Origin: Anthostomella pinea
Lineage: Eukaryota > Ascomycota > Sordariomycetes > Xylariales > Xylariaceae
NCBI GenBank assembly: GCA_963556695.1
Contig: CAUWAG010000018.1
Coordinates: 2,232,001-2,296,000 of the forward strand
Length of the DNA stretch: 64,000 nt
Direction: 5' to 3'
In this document: in pieces, positions 10,863 to 22,196 of the stretch
Layout: every line of letters starts with the position of its first letter
Position numbering within the stretch: the first letter of the stretch is position 1
The notes under the pieces: model-generated
What the model was told of the DNA's origin: nothing
Seen by the model: the letters and a program-made list of their open reading frames with translations, nothing else
Database searches by the model: none
Translations under genes and position numbers: made by a program

Positions 10863-12377
10863 GTTGGAGCTGGCGATAATATTATTGTCTAGGGATGGAG
10901 GCTATGAATACAATCAGAATCTAGAAAAGGGCTCAACAAAGTCGACGAGCCAGGGAGATCGTGGTGGAAGCTTCTTTACAAGGTAGCTGGCGCAGAGCTT
11001 TCGACCGGAAAGCTATCTCGGTATCTCGATTTCCGCTATCATCAAAGCTTGAAGGCGCAAATGATTATATACTATTCACGTAGCCGTCGTTCTGGGATGA
11101 CTAGGGACCTGCGGGAAGGCATGCCTCGGGTCTCCATGGACGTCCTCGATGCCGCCGCAATCTGGATGCATGATAAGAACGACGCCTTACTGCTGATCCG
11201 GCAGGAGGTAGTGACACCAGGATGGAGACATCGGCTCAAGACCCCGCGAGTTGGAGGTATTATATGTCCAACAGCGGTAACCAGCTGTATATCTCGATGG
11301 CCAGATCATATGCCCAGATTCTCCGCAATGCGATATTGGATGCCGAGTGGACCCGGAGAAAGAAAGGTTCCCCGTGTAGCATCGCTACGAACGGGCGGGA
11401 CGGCACAGCGAAGAAAGCCGTGTAGAGCTATACGACATCGACCAATGACGATCCGTTGAGGAGCAACTTGACGCCGAAATAGGAAGAAAGTAGGAGGCGA
11501 AGTCCGGGGTGTCGCACGGCGAAAAAGTACACGATGTGCGACCTTCCCCTATCTGTTATGTTCAATCACGCAGCAGACTCATCCATCTTCCACAGGCAAG
11601 AACAACACCCATTCATTGCCTTGGACCGCCTGACTGTCATGGTCGCCAAGCAGCACGCAGACTGCTGTCATTGGGGCTCTCCGGCCAGACGGCGCGATTC
11701 GTGCTCGGCATCGAACTGTATTCTCAGATAGGAAGGTTTAGCACCCGCCAAGGCAAGATAGGGTGGCATCTACCAACTTCGTGAGATATACAGCAATGCT
11801 AACGCGAGCTTCGATATGCGCTGGGGTGGCAATTCGTGACTGCGTGGGAATCCGAGATCCGTGAGATGGATGTGTTGTGTGTTGATAGATAACGACTTGA
11901 GCTTGAGTCCCGTCGCTATGCGAATGCAACGGAAGAGATTCTAGGTAGAGGCTTTATCGACCAGCAGCTGGCAGAGAGTGCCGCCACCTGGGCACGACAC
12001 CCGTCAGGTGCAACCTCCTTCATCATCGACAGTGATCTGCACCTTCCTGTCCTACCTTAATGCCACGACTAGCACACTCCAGTCTACAGCCCTGTTCATC
12101 AGGGTCAACCAGTCTTCCCTTCTCCATGGGACCGCGACTACTACAGCACGAGGTCATGACACCCGTAATCGTAGATCTCTCTTTCAAAGGGCTTCCCCGA
12201 GATCAAACATCGGGGTAATGTCATCGGTCACAATTTGACAGTGTCCAAGTGTGTCTGATGATGTTGCCAAATCAGTTGAAGACCTACGATTGTGCTGTTT
12301 AGATATCGAGAGCTTCTACTCCGCACTTGGACTACCACGCGGCGAAACAATCCCGAAAATGGTACGCGTACCCGTTA
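10863..12377. other. Intergenic region upstream of the aminopeptidase, no gene seen
   Basis: No frame here has a recognisable protein signature. A minus-strand TATATAAT-like stretch near 11062-11070 lies about 200 bases upstream of the aminopeptidase start and could belong to its promoter. The right end of the region is the TA dinucleotide (12376-12377) at which the Tc1-type element is inserted. Confidence 0.4.
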
Positions 12378-12405
12378 AACTGGGTGGACAAAAGTCTCCG
12401 CCCGA
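12378..12405 (+). repeat. Left terminal inverted repeat of Tc1-type copy 1
   Basis: It begins directly after the TA at 12376-12377. The inner 22 bases match the reverse complement of the right end (13700-13727); the outer bases are imperfect. Confidence 0.85.
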
Positions 12406-12485
12406 CCCACCACAATCTCCTTCAGATCAAAACAAAGCGTCAATCACCCTTCGACTTCACCACTCTCTCAACACCGCAATTGATA

Positions 12486-13592
12486 ATGGATTTACGATCT
12501 TTTGGGGACGAATTAAGCGGTAATCGCGTCGCTAACGGCGAATTCACTTCAGAAACTCGCTCGGCAATCGTGGCGGCATGAATCGACGACAGAACGCGTA
12601 GGGATGTTATAACCGCGTTTAAAACGAAACGCCTGAAAACCATCTCCGATATTATCACCAACTTTGAGGCCACTTCTACACCGAAATCTGCCCCAAGGAG
12701 CGGTCGCCCATCCGTTTTGAATACTCGCGAACGCGCTCATGTGATCGAAAAGGCGAGAGAGCTCCCCAGGGCGACGTGGCAGAAGATTCGAAACGAAGCC
12801 TGCGTTTCGTGCTCTCCCAAGACTATCAAGAGGATATGTCACGCACACGGCCTCCAGAAGTGGCGCGCAGCGAAGCGAATCAAGCTCACAGATAAGGACG
12901 CTCAGAAGAGGCTCGCTTTTGCCAATTATTATAGCACATCAGAGCGCCTGGAGGAGTTGTTGCGAGCTATGTTCTCAGACGAATGTACGGTCCAAAACTC
13001 ATCTGATAATCCAGGCGATTGGGCCATCCGATTCTCTTCAGAGCGGTACTGTTATGATCTCGTGAACGAGACGGATCACGGCAAATCTCGTATTTCGATA
13101 ATGGTGTGGTCTATGATCTGGCTACACAGCGGAGAAGGAGGACTAGGCAAGTTGGTCTTCTGCCCACTCGATCCGGATGCTCCGCGCAGAGGAGTATCCG
13201 CAGAGTCATACAAATGGGTTCTTGAGGAAGGGCTGCTTCTGTTCTACGAGGCTGGAGATCCTTTTGTTCAAGATAACGCAAAAATTCACCTCACTGGCGG
13301 TGTTCCGGAGTGGATGGAAGAGCACGGCATCCACTGTATTGACTGGCCTCCTCACAGCCCCGATATGAACCCAATCGAGCACGTTTGGCGACTTCTGAAG
13401 AAGAACATACGTGAAATCGAGCCTGAATTTTCTGAATTGAAGGATAATATCCCCCATTATCGCTACGCACACGAGTTAATTGAGCAGGCGTGGTCAGAGA
13501 TCGATCCGGAGCAGGTTCGGGCCTTGATGGAGTCACTGGAGGACCGAATAGCTGCAGTAAGGCGCGCCGGTGGTTGGTATACACACTATTGA
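12486..13592 (+). pseudogene. Tc1-type transposase with a single internal TGA
   Basis: A 369-codon frame from ATG 12486 to TGA 13592 is interrupted only by TGA at 12579-12581 (codon 32). The N-terminal part looks like the helix-turn-helix region (RSGRPSVLNTRERAHVI). The catalytic triad is visible: Asp in MFSDECT, Asp in FVQDNAKIH, and Glu in DWPPHSPDMNPIEHVW, with 34 residues between the second Asp and the Glu (DD34E). The rest of the frame is intact, so inactivation looks recent or the stop may be polymorphic. The downstream frame has no early ATG, so an intact enzyme is not expected. Transposases of this type cut at the inverted repeats and reinsert at TA. Confidence 0.88.
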
Positions 13593-13699
13593 CTTAGTTA
13601 TTAAATACAATTTATTTGAGAATTCTATCACCAGAATTGGATGCGTTATGGTTCAATTGAGTTGGAGGGTATAGTAGATGGAAGGGGTAAAATTGGGGA

Positions 13700-13727
13700 T
13701 CGGGCGGAGACTTTTGTCCACGCATTG
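13700..13727 (-). repeat. Right terminal inverted repeat of Tc1-type copy 1
   Basis: It is the inverted counterpart of 12378-12405 and is followed by TA at 13728-13729. Confidence 0.85.
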
Positions 13728-13750
13728 TACCTGTCTGAACCATCGAAGCT

Positions 13751-14621
13751 TCAAGCTCTGCCCTTGTAAGCGACCCACTCCAATCTTCCGTTCGCAGACG
13801 AGATCACCGAGTTCGAGTTGAGGTTGTCCAGCCAGACCTCGTTCGGGCTACACTTCGACATACCCCAGGCCCGGGCCGCCTGATTAGCACCGTCGCCCAC
13901 GATTCTGGCCAGAGCCTGCGTGCCGGTGGCCTTGGTAGCCAGCGCTTCAGCTGGCGCGCCAGCCAGCATGTCCTGCAGGCAGACTCGACTTACGCCGCTG
14001 CCATCGGTAGCCTTCACGCTGCCGCCGCCATCGCAGCCCTGCAGAAAGCTGACGTCGCCCCACATGATGCCGTTCTCGTCGACGTTGGACACGAACCAGG
14101 TCCCGAGATTGTGCACCTCGCGTTTGAAGTTGACGGCCTCGGTGCCGCGGACGACATGGCCCTGCCAGGTGTCGCAGACCTTCACGAAGGCCCGGCCACC
14201 TTGGGGAATCTGCGTTGTTGCTGTCAGCCTATATAACCCCAGGATTGTTCGCGGGTCTACTCACCATGAGGTACTTCCATGCGTGGTCGTCACGGCTGTT
14301 CTCGTACAGGAAGTATCTGACTTTCGGGTCGTCGTCGTTGTTGGTGATCCAGAAACCGGGACCTTCCTCGGGGTCCCCCCCTGCGAAGACAAGTCAGTGG
14401 GGGCAAGACAGGAATGGGGACAGGTAATATCTCATACCGGTCAATATGGTGGCTGCGCCTGCGTCGCCGCAGTACGTGATGTTCGCGGTATCTGAAAGGC
14501 CTTTGGTACCCGTGATGCCGCCGTTAGGGCCGAGGGCATCAGGGCCAACCCCAGCTGGGGCACACCAGCCGGTGGCGAGGATGCAGGCTCCGAGGAGGGC
14601 GAAGTTGAGGGTCTTGACCAT
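13751..14621 (-). CDS. Secreted protein of unknown family
   Basis: Three exons on the minus strand are 14621-14438, 14380-14265 and 14209-13751, giving 252 residues. Donors are GTATGA and GTGAGT; acceptors are CGCAG; phases agree. The N-terminus is a clear signal peptide (MVKTLNFALLGACILATGWC, followed by APAG). The mature chain has few cysteines (for example TYCGDAG, KVCDTWQ, LQGCDGG, SRVCLQDM, SKCSPNE), compatible with two or three disulfides. A region reads WITNNDDDPKVRYFLYENSRDD and a later one GIMWGDVSFLQGCDGGG. I do not recognise the fold or assign a function. The gene starts only 23 bases to the right of transposon copy 1. Short size and secretion allow an effector role, but nothing shows it. 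Confidence 0.75.
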
Positions 14622-14717
14622 AATGTTGGACTGTTGTTGGAATTGCTGAGTGGATTGAGTGCAAGGGGGAGTCGGAGAGTTGATGTGAAGAGGGAGGGAA
14701 CTTGGGGGGCTTTGCTG

Positions 14718-14725
14718 CTTTTATA
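14718..14725 (-). promoter_or_regulatory. TATA-like box of the secreted-protein gene
   Basis: TATAAAAG on the minus strand lies 97 bases upstream of the ATG at 14621, a usual distance for a fungal TATA promoter with a short leader. Confidence 0.5.
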
Positions 14726-16532
14726 GGCCCTGCGTGTTGGTGAATACTGGCAGTGTCAGACCGTCGTTTGTGGGCCGATCTCGCTTGTGACCTCGACCTC
14801 GCGGACGAATGCGGTACAGGGAAGAAGCGGTGTTCATGGGCTAAGCCTTCACCGTCGTCACACGGTGGGCATCGTAGCCCAGGCGCGGAGACATATCTCC
14901 CAAATCATACCTGATTATGACGAGGGGTCCCCAGTCATACCCGACGTGTCTTCTTAATGGAGCACACGATGGCTCTTGTAGACGTGCAGACGTGTAGGAC
15001 ATCTATGAGTCGAGAAGGAAGGAAGATGGGGCCGGTGTGCGGCCATAGGAACCAATACCTATGGTCAATCTCAACTCAATGCGCAGCGATAAGGAAAAAG
15101 AGGCATGCGCGTCCACGTGTGTTGCGACATGTACAGGGCGAATGGGTGTGTGTTTGTTCTGTGGGAGGAAGTGACGATGGATGTGTTGTGTGGTTAAAGG
15201 GGGAAGGACCGTGTGGGGCTCTCGCGCTTCAATTGGAAACGCAAAACTCACTAATGTTGTGTCCCCTGATCTAGATGAATATTCCGATTGCCTCGATTTC
15301 AGCACCAATGTGGACTTCTTGTGCAATCAAGCAGCTGCAGTGCAAGGGTTTGTCGGACGAGCCGGCATGGTCTGGCCCTGTCATCAATGCCATTTGGCTT
15401 GACCGCCAATCTAGAACCGAGCAGAGAACCTACATATCCTGTCTGTCATAATCGATGATTAGGCTGAATCATCAGCTTCAGAAGGATACCAGTCAAATGT
15501 ACGCTGTCTCGAACCTCTCGGGTCGATCTGGTAGAGAGCATCCTCATGATCAGGATCTCACTACACTTCCGCCTTTCTGGTCCAGTAGCGGACAGACGTT
15601 CAAGGAATCAGCTCAAGCACAAACACTTGATTGTTTGCTTATCAAATGAAGAGGTAAGTTCTGCTCAGTTCAATGTTCCCCCGTCCTGCTCTCCCGGGAC
15701 ACGTGTGTCGAGTCGACAAGATTCGAGTGTTGGTCACTTCCACTAGGACTCGTGTACTCTGTGGATGACTTTGGAGGGAGTGGCAAAGGACCCGTATGTG
15801 TACTCCCTCATACTGACACGATTATCTGGCTCCCACAAGCCGTTGTTCGGACGGTACCACGAAACACCTGAACAGCACACCTGGATTTCTTTGGCTTGCC
15901 CGCTATATCCCAAGCTTCAGGTTGCTTGGGCCAGAACTCTGAACTTGCAAACACACGCAGAGCCGCTTCGGGCTTTGCCACCCACCCTTGGGCCTTGGGT
16001 ACCAGGGCAGCCTCGTGATTGTCGATGCGAGGATGTTGGTACAGGCATAAGCGACGGGCAGGCTATGCGCCGCGTTCCCTTTTGTGGCTGCGAACGCCCT
16101 TTCGTGCGGAGTGTATGAGTCTTTGCATATCCTATCGGCCACGATACCCGATTTATACCAGGCCACATTGACGGTCCTAGGCTGCGGAATGTTGCTTCTT
16201 CGATAAGGCGGACAGTGATGCAATACATTGATGGTGTACAAGATTGGGGTCGGACTCGCACATTATAGGTATAGGTATATGCGGCAACGTGCAGCTTCCA
16301 CGTCATGCCGCCACGTGAAGGGGGGTACCGATGGAAAGTCTATGCCCCTCTCCAGCTATCCCATCTTCGACCCTTCTGTCGTTCGAGTTTCTGGCACTCG
16401 ACAGCATTTGAACCTAGACCTCGCCACGAATTGAACTCGACGTCGTCTGCTCGAGCAGTTAAGCAGAAATCGAATTGGTCGCACGCCAGGGACAGTCCTT
16501 CAAAGCCCGATCAAGGCAGCGCCGTCTCCACC
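14726..16532. other. Intergenic region, no gene seen
   Basis: Several frames over 100 codons exist on both strands, but none has a recognisable motif, signal peptide or matching splice pattern. The right end must contain the promoter of the tetraspanin gene. Confidence 0.4.
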
Positions 16533-17520
16533 ATGTTCAGGCTCACCATCATCTTCCCCATTGTTCGTTGACCCTCGCTGGCGTAGTCTCTCGTCTGCCC
16601 AGCTAACCCTCAGATGTCTAGCTCGTTGCTGCTTTGATAGCACTCGCGATGTAACAACCCTTTCTCTGCCTGGACTTTACTTGATTTCGGGAGACTAACG
16701 TGGCCCAGCTACGTGCAGGTCACATCAAGCTCTCTGTCCCTCCCGCTCTCGACCGGCACAACCGTCATCACGATCCTGCTCCCGCTCATCGCAGCCGCGA
16801 ACGTCTTCTACACCCCCATCCTCGACCGAATCCTACCGCGCGGCAAATACCCGGCCCTGCAGCAGCTGCTCCCGCCCGCGCTGCAGATCATCCAGGCCGT
16901 GCTGACGACCATCGTCGCGACCCTTGCCTTCGAGGGTTTCCTGCCTAGCCAGAACCTCAACTGCAATCTCGAGGGCAACTGGCAGCAGCTGTGGCACGAA
17001 CACGATGGCCGGGGGATTGAGCGCATCCAAGACTCATTCAATTGCTGCGGATTGAACTCGGTGCGGGACCGCGCGTGGCCGCGGGACCATTGCCAGGACT
17101 TCTACAATCGACATTCGTCGTGCGCGGCTCCGTGGCGGGCTACTATGCAGCGCAATGCGGGTCTCGAGTTCGGCGTCGCGGTCGCGGTTGGGCTGATACA
17201 GGTAAGTAGCTCACCTGTATGCCGCCACAGCATGGGGAGCGAACTGACGTCTATAGTTGGTGCATCTCGCGCTCTCTCGCCTGCGAAACGCCCAGAACCG
17301 CAGAGCCCGAGACTTCAAGCGCATCACCCATAATCCTGAAGCCGACTCGAGCGACCGCCTGATAGAGGATGGACAGCCGGTTGAAGAGGCCGACGGAGCA
17401 GAGGGGAATGGGGGACAAGACGGCTCGCGTCGTGGCTATGGAGCCATTAGTGACGGTGGATCGGCTCCTCGAATCGAGCCTTCGGGCCTTGGGGAGGAGC
17501 GAAACCAATGGCAGTCGTAA
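16533..17520 (+). CDS. Tetraspanin-like membrane protein
   Basis: Four exons are proposed: 16533-16562, 16622-16650, 16709-17201 and 17257-17520, giving 271 residues. The 29-base second exon is needed to complete the first membrane helix (IIFPILVAALIALAIYV). Its acceptor follows TCTAG, and the intron 1 donor GTTCGT is weak, so the first two exons are the least certain. Helix 2 is TTVITILLPLIAAANVF, helix 3 IIQAVLTTIVATLAF, helix 4 LEFGVAVAVGLIQLVHLAL. The large loop contains the tetraspanin CCG motif (SFNCCGLNSVRDRAWP) and further Cys residues (HCQDFY, SSCAAPW). The tail is hydrophilic and acidic. Fungal tetraspanins organise membrane domains, and Pls1 is needed for host penetration; this sequence looks more like the other fungal types (Tsp2/Tsp3), which I cannot separate here. 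Confidence 0.78.
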
Positions 17521-18713
17521 ACTAGTCGTAAACTAATCGTCAGCCCGAGGACTCATATTCTCTCTGAAGGGGCGAAGGGGAGACTAGAAGTTGCTGCTGT
17601 TGAATAGGTGCGCCGGTCAATGCGAGAGATAAGGTTGCCAGGGAAAAGGAGACAGCAAAGGAGACAGGAAAAGGGGAAGACAGATAGGTAAATCTGCCAT
17701 GAGTAGTCAGCGGTTCAATCACATGCCGATTTCCAAGTATCTGCCTATATTATCCAGGATAACATTGAAGCAACTGTAGCGTACATATATTTCGGAATTG
17801 CCATAATTTCAGGTAGATGTGACCGTGCGGTGGGTGGTGGATTCTAGTCTGTCTACATGTACATACCGGATTGGGATGGTGCCGAAGGTTTTGATTCGTC
17901 GCTTGCCCTCGATAGCCTACATGTTGCCATCGCGCCAAGCCGGTCATCAAGTTCGGCAAACAAAAGGGGCGCCGACTTGGTTGGACGAAATGGGATGGCG
18001 GCTGACGACGTTGGACCGAAGTGCCGGGAGTAGAAGCCAGATGGGCGACGAAACCGCAATATTCATCCGATCCACAGGCTCAAACAGACAGACAGACATG
18101 ACGACCATTGGAACGCGAATTTGGGTACCAAACAACCGAACCTGAAGCGATGATGGAGCTTCTGCTGTGCAAAGTCCGGGCCACGTAATCAAGGGCCGAA
18201 GTCTGCTTATAGTAGGTCCACTACCGACTGTACGACGTCCGTCCCGAGTTGCTGGGTTCATCCTGTCAGGTCGGGCAACCCCCACAGGAATTGGCATCGC
18301 CTAGAATCCCCGCGAGATGGAGATCTCGGCCCGAAAGTCTATCTGCGATGTGCTGCTGTGTCCATTCTAGGTGTTCGGGCCTTGGGGTCCCTGGCCAGGA
18401 GCGCTGCGACACCAAGGCGACGGTATCGAGCGGTGTCGTTTTCACCGGGAATATCCATGTTGCTGAGGACGTCTCGTTGCAACGGGCCTCGGGTATGAAG
18501 TATGGGCTGGTCAAGTTCATAAGCCGGTCTGTGTATATAACAACTCCCTTCGTCTGTTAATTTCAGTTTGCTTCAGAAGCTCTATCACTAGTTCATCACT
18601 CGCTCGCCACGCTCGTTAGACCACGTATTTCGCAGTCATCACCGTCCACCGATTCGACTAAACTCTTCAAGTACATCACTGATTCACTCCAAAACCCCCC
18701 ATATACGACAGCC
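17521..18713. other. Intergenic region and leader of the small secreted protein
   Basis: No gene was recognised. The last 180 bases before 18714 contain a TATA-like box and a CA-rich leader typical of a fungal transcript start region. Confidence 0.4.
18534..18540 (+). promoter_or_regulatory. TATA-like box of the small secreted protein gene
   Basis: TATATAA lies 174 bases before the ATG at 18714, just ahead of a C/T- and A-rich leader. Confidence 0.45.
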
Positions 18714-19148
18714 ATGCAGCTCATCAAGCTCATCTCAGTCGCCTTTGCGCTGTCGTCGCCCGCCACAGCCATGGTATTCAAGCGCTCCTGCGGGTCTGGC
18801 AAATCCCAGTGGTGCGGCAGGTGAGCTTCACAGTCGACTCCTCCGTCGCAGCGTCGCTGAGACCCAAGCAGCAGCACATATAATGGAACTGTTGCGCTGT
18901 CGTCGCATGCCACGGCCATGTCCTACAAGCGCTCATGCGAGTCCGGCAAGTACCAGTGCGGCAGGTGAGTAAGAATTGGCGGCCCTCTCCTCCACCGCGT
19001 CGCGGCGTTGCTGACCCCGGGCAGCACTACTAATGGGACTGCCACTGTCCAGGTCTGCAGCGGTGGGCTTTGGCTTCATGCTGCGACTTGTGCCGATGGC
19101 TGGAAGTGCGTCAGCAACGAGGCTGGTGGATGCACTTGTCAGACGTAG
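18714..19148 (+). CDS. Small cysteine-rich secreted protein with a duplicated exon
   Basis: Three exons are read as 18714-18820, 18875-18964 and 19025-19148 (106 residues). Exon 2 is a copy of the end of exon 1. Introns begin GTGAGC and GTGAGT and end CAG. Every junction has the same phase (AG|C), so exon 1 can also splice straight to exon 3, giving 76 residues. The signal peptide is MQLIKLISVAFALSSPATA. The repeated module reads FKRSCGSGKSQWCGR then YKRSCESGKYQCGR. The C-terminal module CSGGLWLHAATCADGWKC plus GGCTCQT supplies more cysteines. KR before each module could be a Kex2-type processing site. Size, secretion and Cys content suggest an extracellular peptide, possibly an effector or antimicrobial; no family was recognised. 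Confidence 0.75.
18747..19043 (+). repeat. Tandem duplication of about 147-150 bases covering exon plus intron
   Basis: Copy 1 starts at 18747 and copy 2 at 18894, both with GCGCTGTCGTCG. Both run through the exon part, the GTGAG donor, a diverged intron, the CAG acceptor and a following TAATGG-ACTG block (18881 and 19031). The exon parts are more alike than the intron parts. Confidence 0.85.
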
Positions 19149-20023
19149 CCGGTCCATATGGAAAGCTCCTTTTAATGGCGTCAGTGGTTGAAGATCATGG
19201 GGGTTGACTTGGCTTGATAGACAAACGTAACATAGTGGATGGTGTCGCATTATTAGAAGCAAGAAGACTTTAGTCGTCATTAATCAGGGGAAATAGTAAT
19301 TATACACACACGTACGAATTGATACATATTGGATATATCCGAAGGATCACTTTCTGATTTCATCTAATGTTATTGAGCATTGCCATGCGATGCTTGTGCG
19401 TTTGGGTTATTGTAATAAGTTAGCCGTCACATTGTCTTCTTCCAGATTGTCGATGACCTGCCTCCGAGTGCGAGGTGCATACCTCTTGGAAGGTGCTGTG
19501 TGTAGTCGGTTCCAGAGGTGGGCAATCCTTGTCCGAGATTGATTGATTGATTGCAACGGCTGGAGACCTTCTGCGAAGAAGCAGGACCCAGCTCTCCCTA
19601 GGGTGCATAGGGCCGTAATAAGCTGTCCGTCTCATCCAGCAAGCTAAGATACAGTGGGTGATACCAGTATCATACCTCATGGGCGGTCAATCTCTTGACT
19701 CCGTATCCACTCCTTTTAGGACTTCTGGGCCTTGTGCTCTCAGGTTCCATCTGGGAATGTAATTCGGGAGCCCCCTTTCTAGAAGGGGGCTGCGGGTATT
19801 GGTTCAGCAGACGTGCTGATCTCTGAGCTAGGGGTGACGACCTTGTCCGAGATCGACTGTGGTTGGTCTCAAGCCGGGGGATAAAAGCAACGCGCAAGTC
19901 AAGACCTCAGTCCTAGTCGACCCTTGCATAGCCCGCCAACAAGCGTGAGACACAGGGAAACGTGCTACGTGTTAATTTGTGAAGCCGACCTTTGCAATAA
20001 TTCTCGAAATTCCCAGAGGTCAC
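19149..20023. other. Intergenic region, no gene seen
   Basis: No frame with recognisable content was found. A short inverted repeat (agccccctttctagaagggggct) lies near 19770-19792 and could be a transcript hairpin. Confidence 0.4.
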
Positions 20024-20843
20024 ATGTCAGAGCGCAACAGTCCAGCAGTCCAACAATCCGCCATGGGTTACAACCGCTGGATCTTCATGGGAGTAGGAGG
20101 CGTTACTTATGCAGCTTATAGGTACTTTGCGCCGGGGCTTTATCGACAAGCTGTTCTGAATGGCACAGCCTAGTGTTGTATAATCTATCATCCGCAGGTT
20201 CCCGACAACGACCCTTTATGGTCCTCCGAGCAGCAAGATCGCTGTTTCGGAGAGTATTGCTGGAGGACGCGCGGAGCGCAGCACCACCCTATATCGTTCA
20301 GTTGTACGAGGCGACTCTCGCTAGCTACGATCAAGCCGGAACTTAGGGAGAACGAGGAACAGCTGGCTGTCGCCTTCTACAAGGCCCTCTGGAACACCTG
20401 TATGTGCACCCGCCTTGATAAATTGTCTTACATCTCTCCGGACCGGCAAGCTCACGACATGCTGTTCTCCTGAAAATATAGTCCTCATAGACGAGAAAGG
20501 CAAGATATCCGGCCAACGCGAGCCAGCCTTTGCGTCTCCCGAGCACACGAACGCCCGACACTTCGTCGACGAACCCCGTTGGGTTATCACGAAAATGAAT
20601 CTAGAGACTGTTCATCGAGGGGAGAAAGAGCTCGTACAGCGCAAGGAATGGTGGCTCAAGGGGGGCGGACAATACCAGGAGCTTTGGTTCGTGGAAGCTC
20701 GCATTGACCGCGCCCGAGGGCTCGCGGACGTCGGCATCAGGATGTGTGGGAGCAATACTGGACTTGACACTGGAAACCCTATTTTCCGTAAATCGATACA
20801 ATTGAGCGTTTTTGCCTCGGCTCAGAAGCTTCTGGAGGAGTAG
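20024..20843 (+). pseudogene. Hypothetical protein gene, apparently frameshifted
   Basis: Three exons can be pieced together: 20024-20121, 20198 to about 20397, and 20482-20843. Introns are GTACTT...CGCAG and GTATGT...TATAG. The N-terminus MSERNSPAVQQSAMGYNRWI leads into a hydrophobic stretch (WIFMGVGGVTYAAYR), perhaps one membrane anchor. Exon 2 begins in one frame (FPTTTLYGPPSSKIAVSES) but reaches TAG at 20322-20324. Its continuation ELRENEEQLAVAFYKALWNT is in another frame. The last exon has even, protein-like composition (QYQELWFVEARIDRARGLAD). I do not recognise the family. Either a small indel near 20290-20340 broke the gene, or the sequence has an error there. Confidence 0.4.
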
Positions 20844-22196
20844 AGAGCCTTCCGGAATGGGTAATGGCTGGGCGGGAGTGGGATGATGGTACGAACGCTC
20901 TGCTTTTTGTTGTCTTTTAGGAAATTTGGGGTGAGCCTTCACCTTACGGTCGAAGAGCGTAATAATAAAATAAATCGATTGTACGAACGAGGGATACTGA
21001 TGGTGGCAGAAGAGGTCACGGGTTTGGTAGTGTACCCGCTTCACTACAATAGCACCCTACAGGCACCATTGAGCGGCCTAGAGAAATCAATGACAGCGTC
21101 GTATTCCCGAACGCTGGTAAGATCTGGTGGCCAGTTATATGGGATAATCTTACAGGCTCATCTGGGGAGGAACCAACAGCATACGGACAACCCGGAATCT
21201 ACAGACCCAGTAGCTGAGACCCGACGTGCACTATCATCAGAAACAGTACACTGTCAGCGCCTCAAGTAGTAGAGACGGCATGGTCAGGCAAGAATCTGGG
21301 GATCTGATGATTTCACCTAAACTGCATGATGGAAAACATAGCGCAATCGATGAGTCAGCTCTAAGTTCCATCTAAGGATGAGGCGTAAGTACAGAAGACG
21401 AGGTGTTGCGGAGGGGTTCGCCCGGACGTTTAGCGGCGAGGTCTCGGTGTCAAGAGGAGGACCAGTGTTGGTCCTTGGTGGCGGATACAAGGTGGTGAGC
21501 TACGCATCCATTTACACTTGATGCTTGTGGACATAACAAGGAGTGAGCATATTATCACCCTAAGAACAGAGCACAGTGGGTCAAGTACAGCTGGAAATCA
21601 GCTTGCCAGAGCCTCTTGACATCAGCAGTGAAATGAGAAGGTGTCTGTGGCAAACCCCCGGGTGTCATCTGGAGACAACCAGGTGGTGTTGGTGCACTGG
21701 GCGTGGCCCTAATCCGCAGGTGGGAGGGAATCCTGTCTCCGTGGACCAACGCCGGCTCAACAAATCTCCTGGATTCAAGAGCATTATCCACGTACCTGTA
21801 TGTACCTACGTAGGCAGCTAGGTATGCTCTGTTGCCTCTCAGGGGGGACTGCTTCACTATAAATCCGCTGGCTCAGCCCTACGAGTGGGTCTGACCGAGG
21901 CGCTAGAATCGTAGATCGCAGCGCTGGTACCTAGATAGTACTAAAAATAGACTTCGCGTTCCCAGCCCAGCAGATTGAGAGATTAAAGATAGGAACATCG
22001 CCGCCACGGCTAACGGGCTAACGGGCTAACGCGCTAGTCGGCTCCAATTGCAACTACATACGCACTGCATAGGGATAGGGGGCATCGGGTAGATATTAGA
22101 AACGAAGACATCCAGGATATCTGGGATTGAAGACTCGAGAGTATCTGGCAGTCTGGCCCATAGCTTCAATTGATGCACCCCAGCAATCCCCCGCAA
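20844..22196. other. Intergenic region, no gene seen
   Basis: No recognisable coding frame was found. A short direct repeat of CTAACGGG occurs near 22011-22032. Confidence 0.35.

Larger units (their letters stand above)
12378..13727 (+). mobile_element. Tc1/mariner-type DNA transposon (1350 bases), copy 1
   Basis: The element is bounded by TA dinucleotides at 12376-12377 and 13728-13729, as expected from TA target duplication. Imperfect terminal inverted repeats of about 28 bases occupy 12378-12405 and 13700-13727. They share the core GTGGACAAAAGTCTCCGCCC, and mismatches cluster in the outermost bases. The interior carries one transposase frame on the plus strand. Size, TA target and a DD34E-type catalytic spacing all fit the Tc1 group. 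The element lies between two secreted-protein genes without breaking either. It has the same overall size and plan as the element at 57573-58928, but the two sequences are clearly diverged. Confidence 0.9.

Noticed and set aside
15003..16306. Several 100-130 codon frames on both strands between the secreted protein and tetraspanin genes.
   Set aside because: No motif, no consistent splice sites and overlapping in all frames.
19770..19792. Short inverted repeat as a possible terminator.
   Set aside because: Fungal polymerase II genes do not use such hairpins and no adjacent gene end fits.
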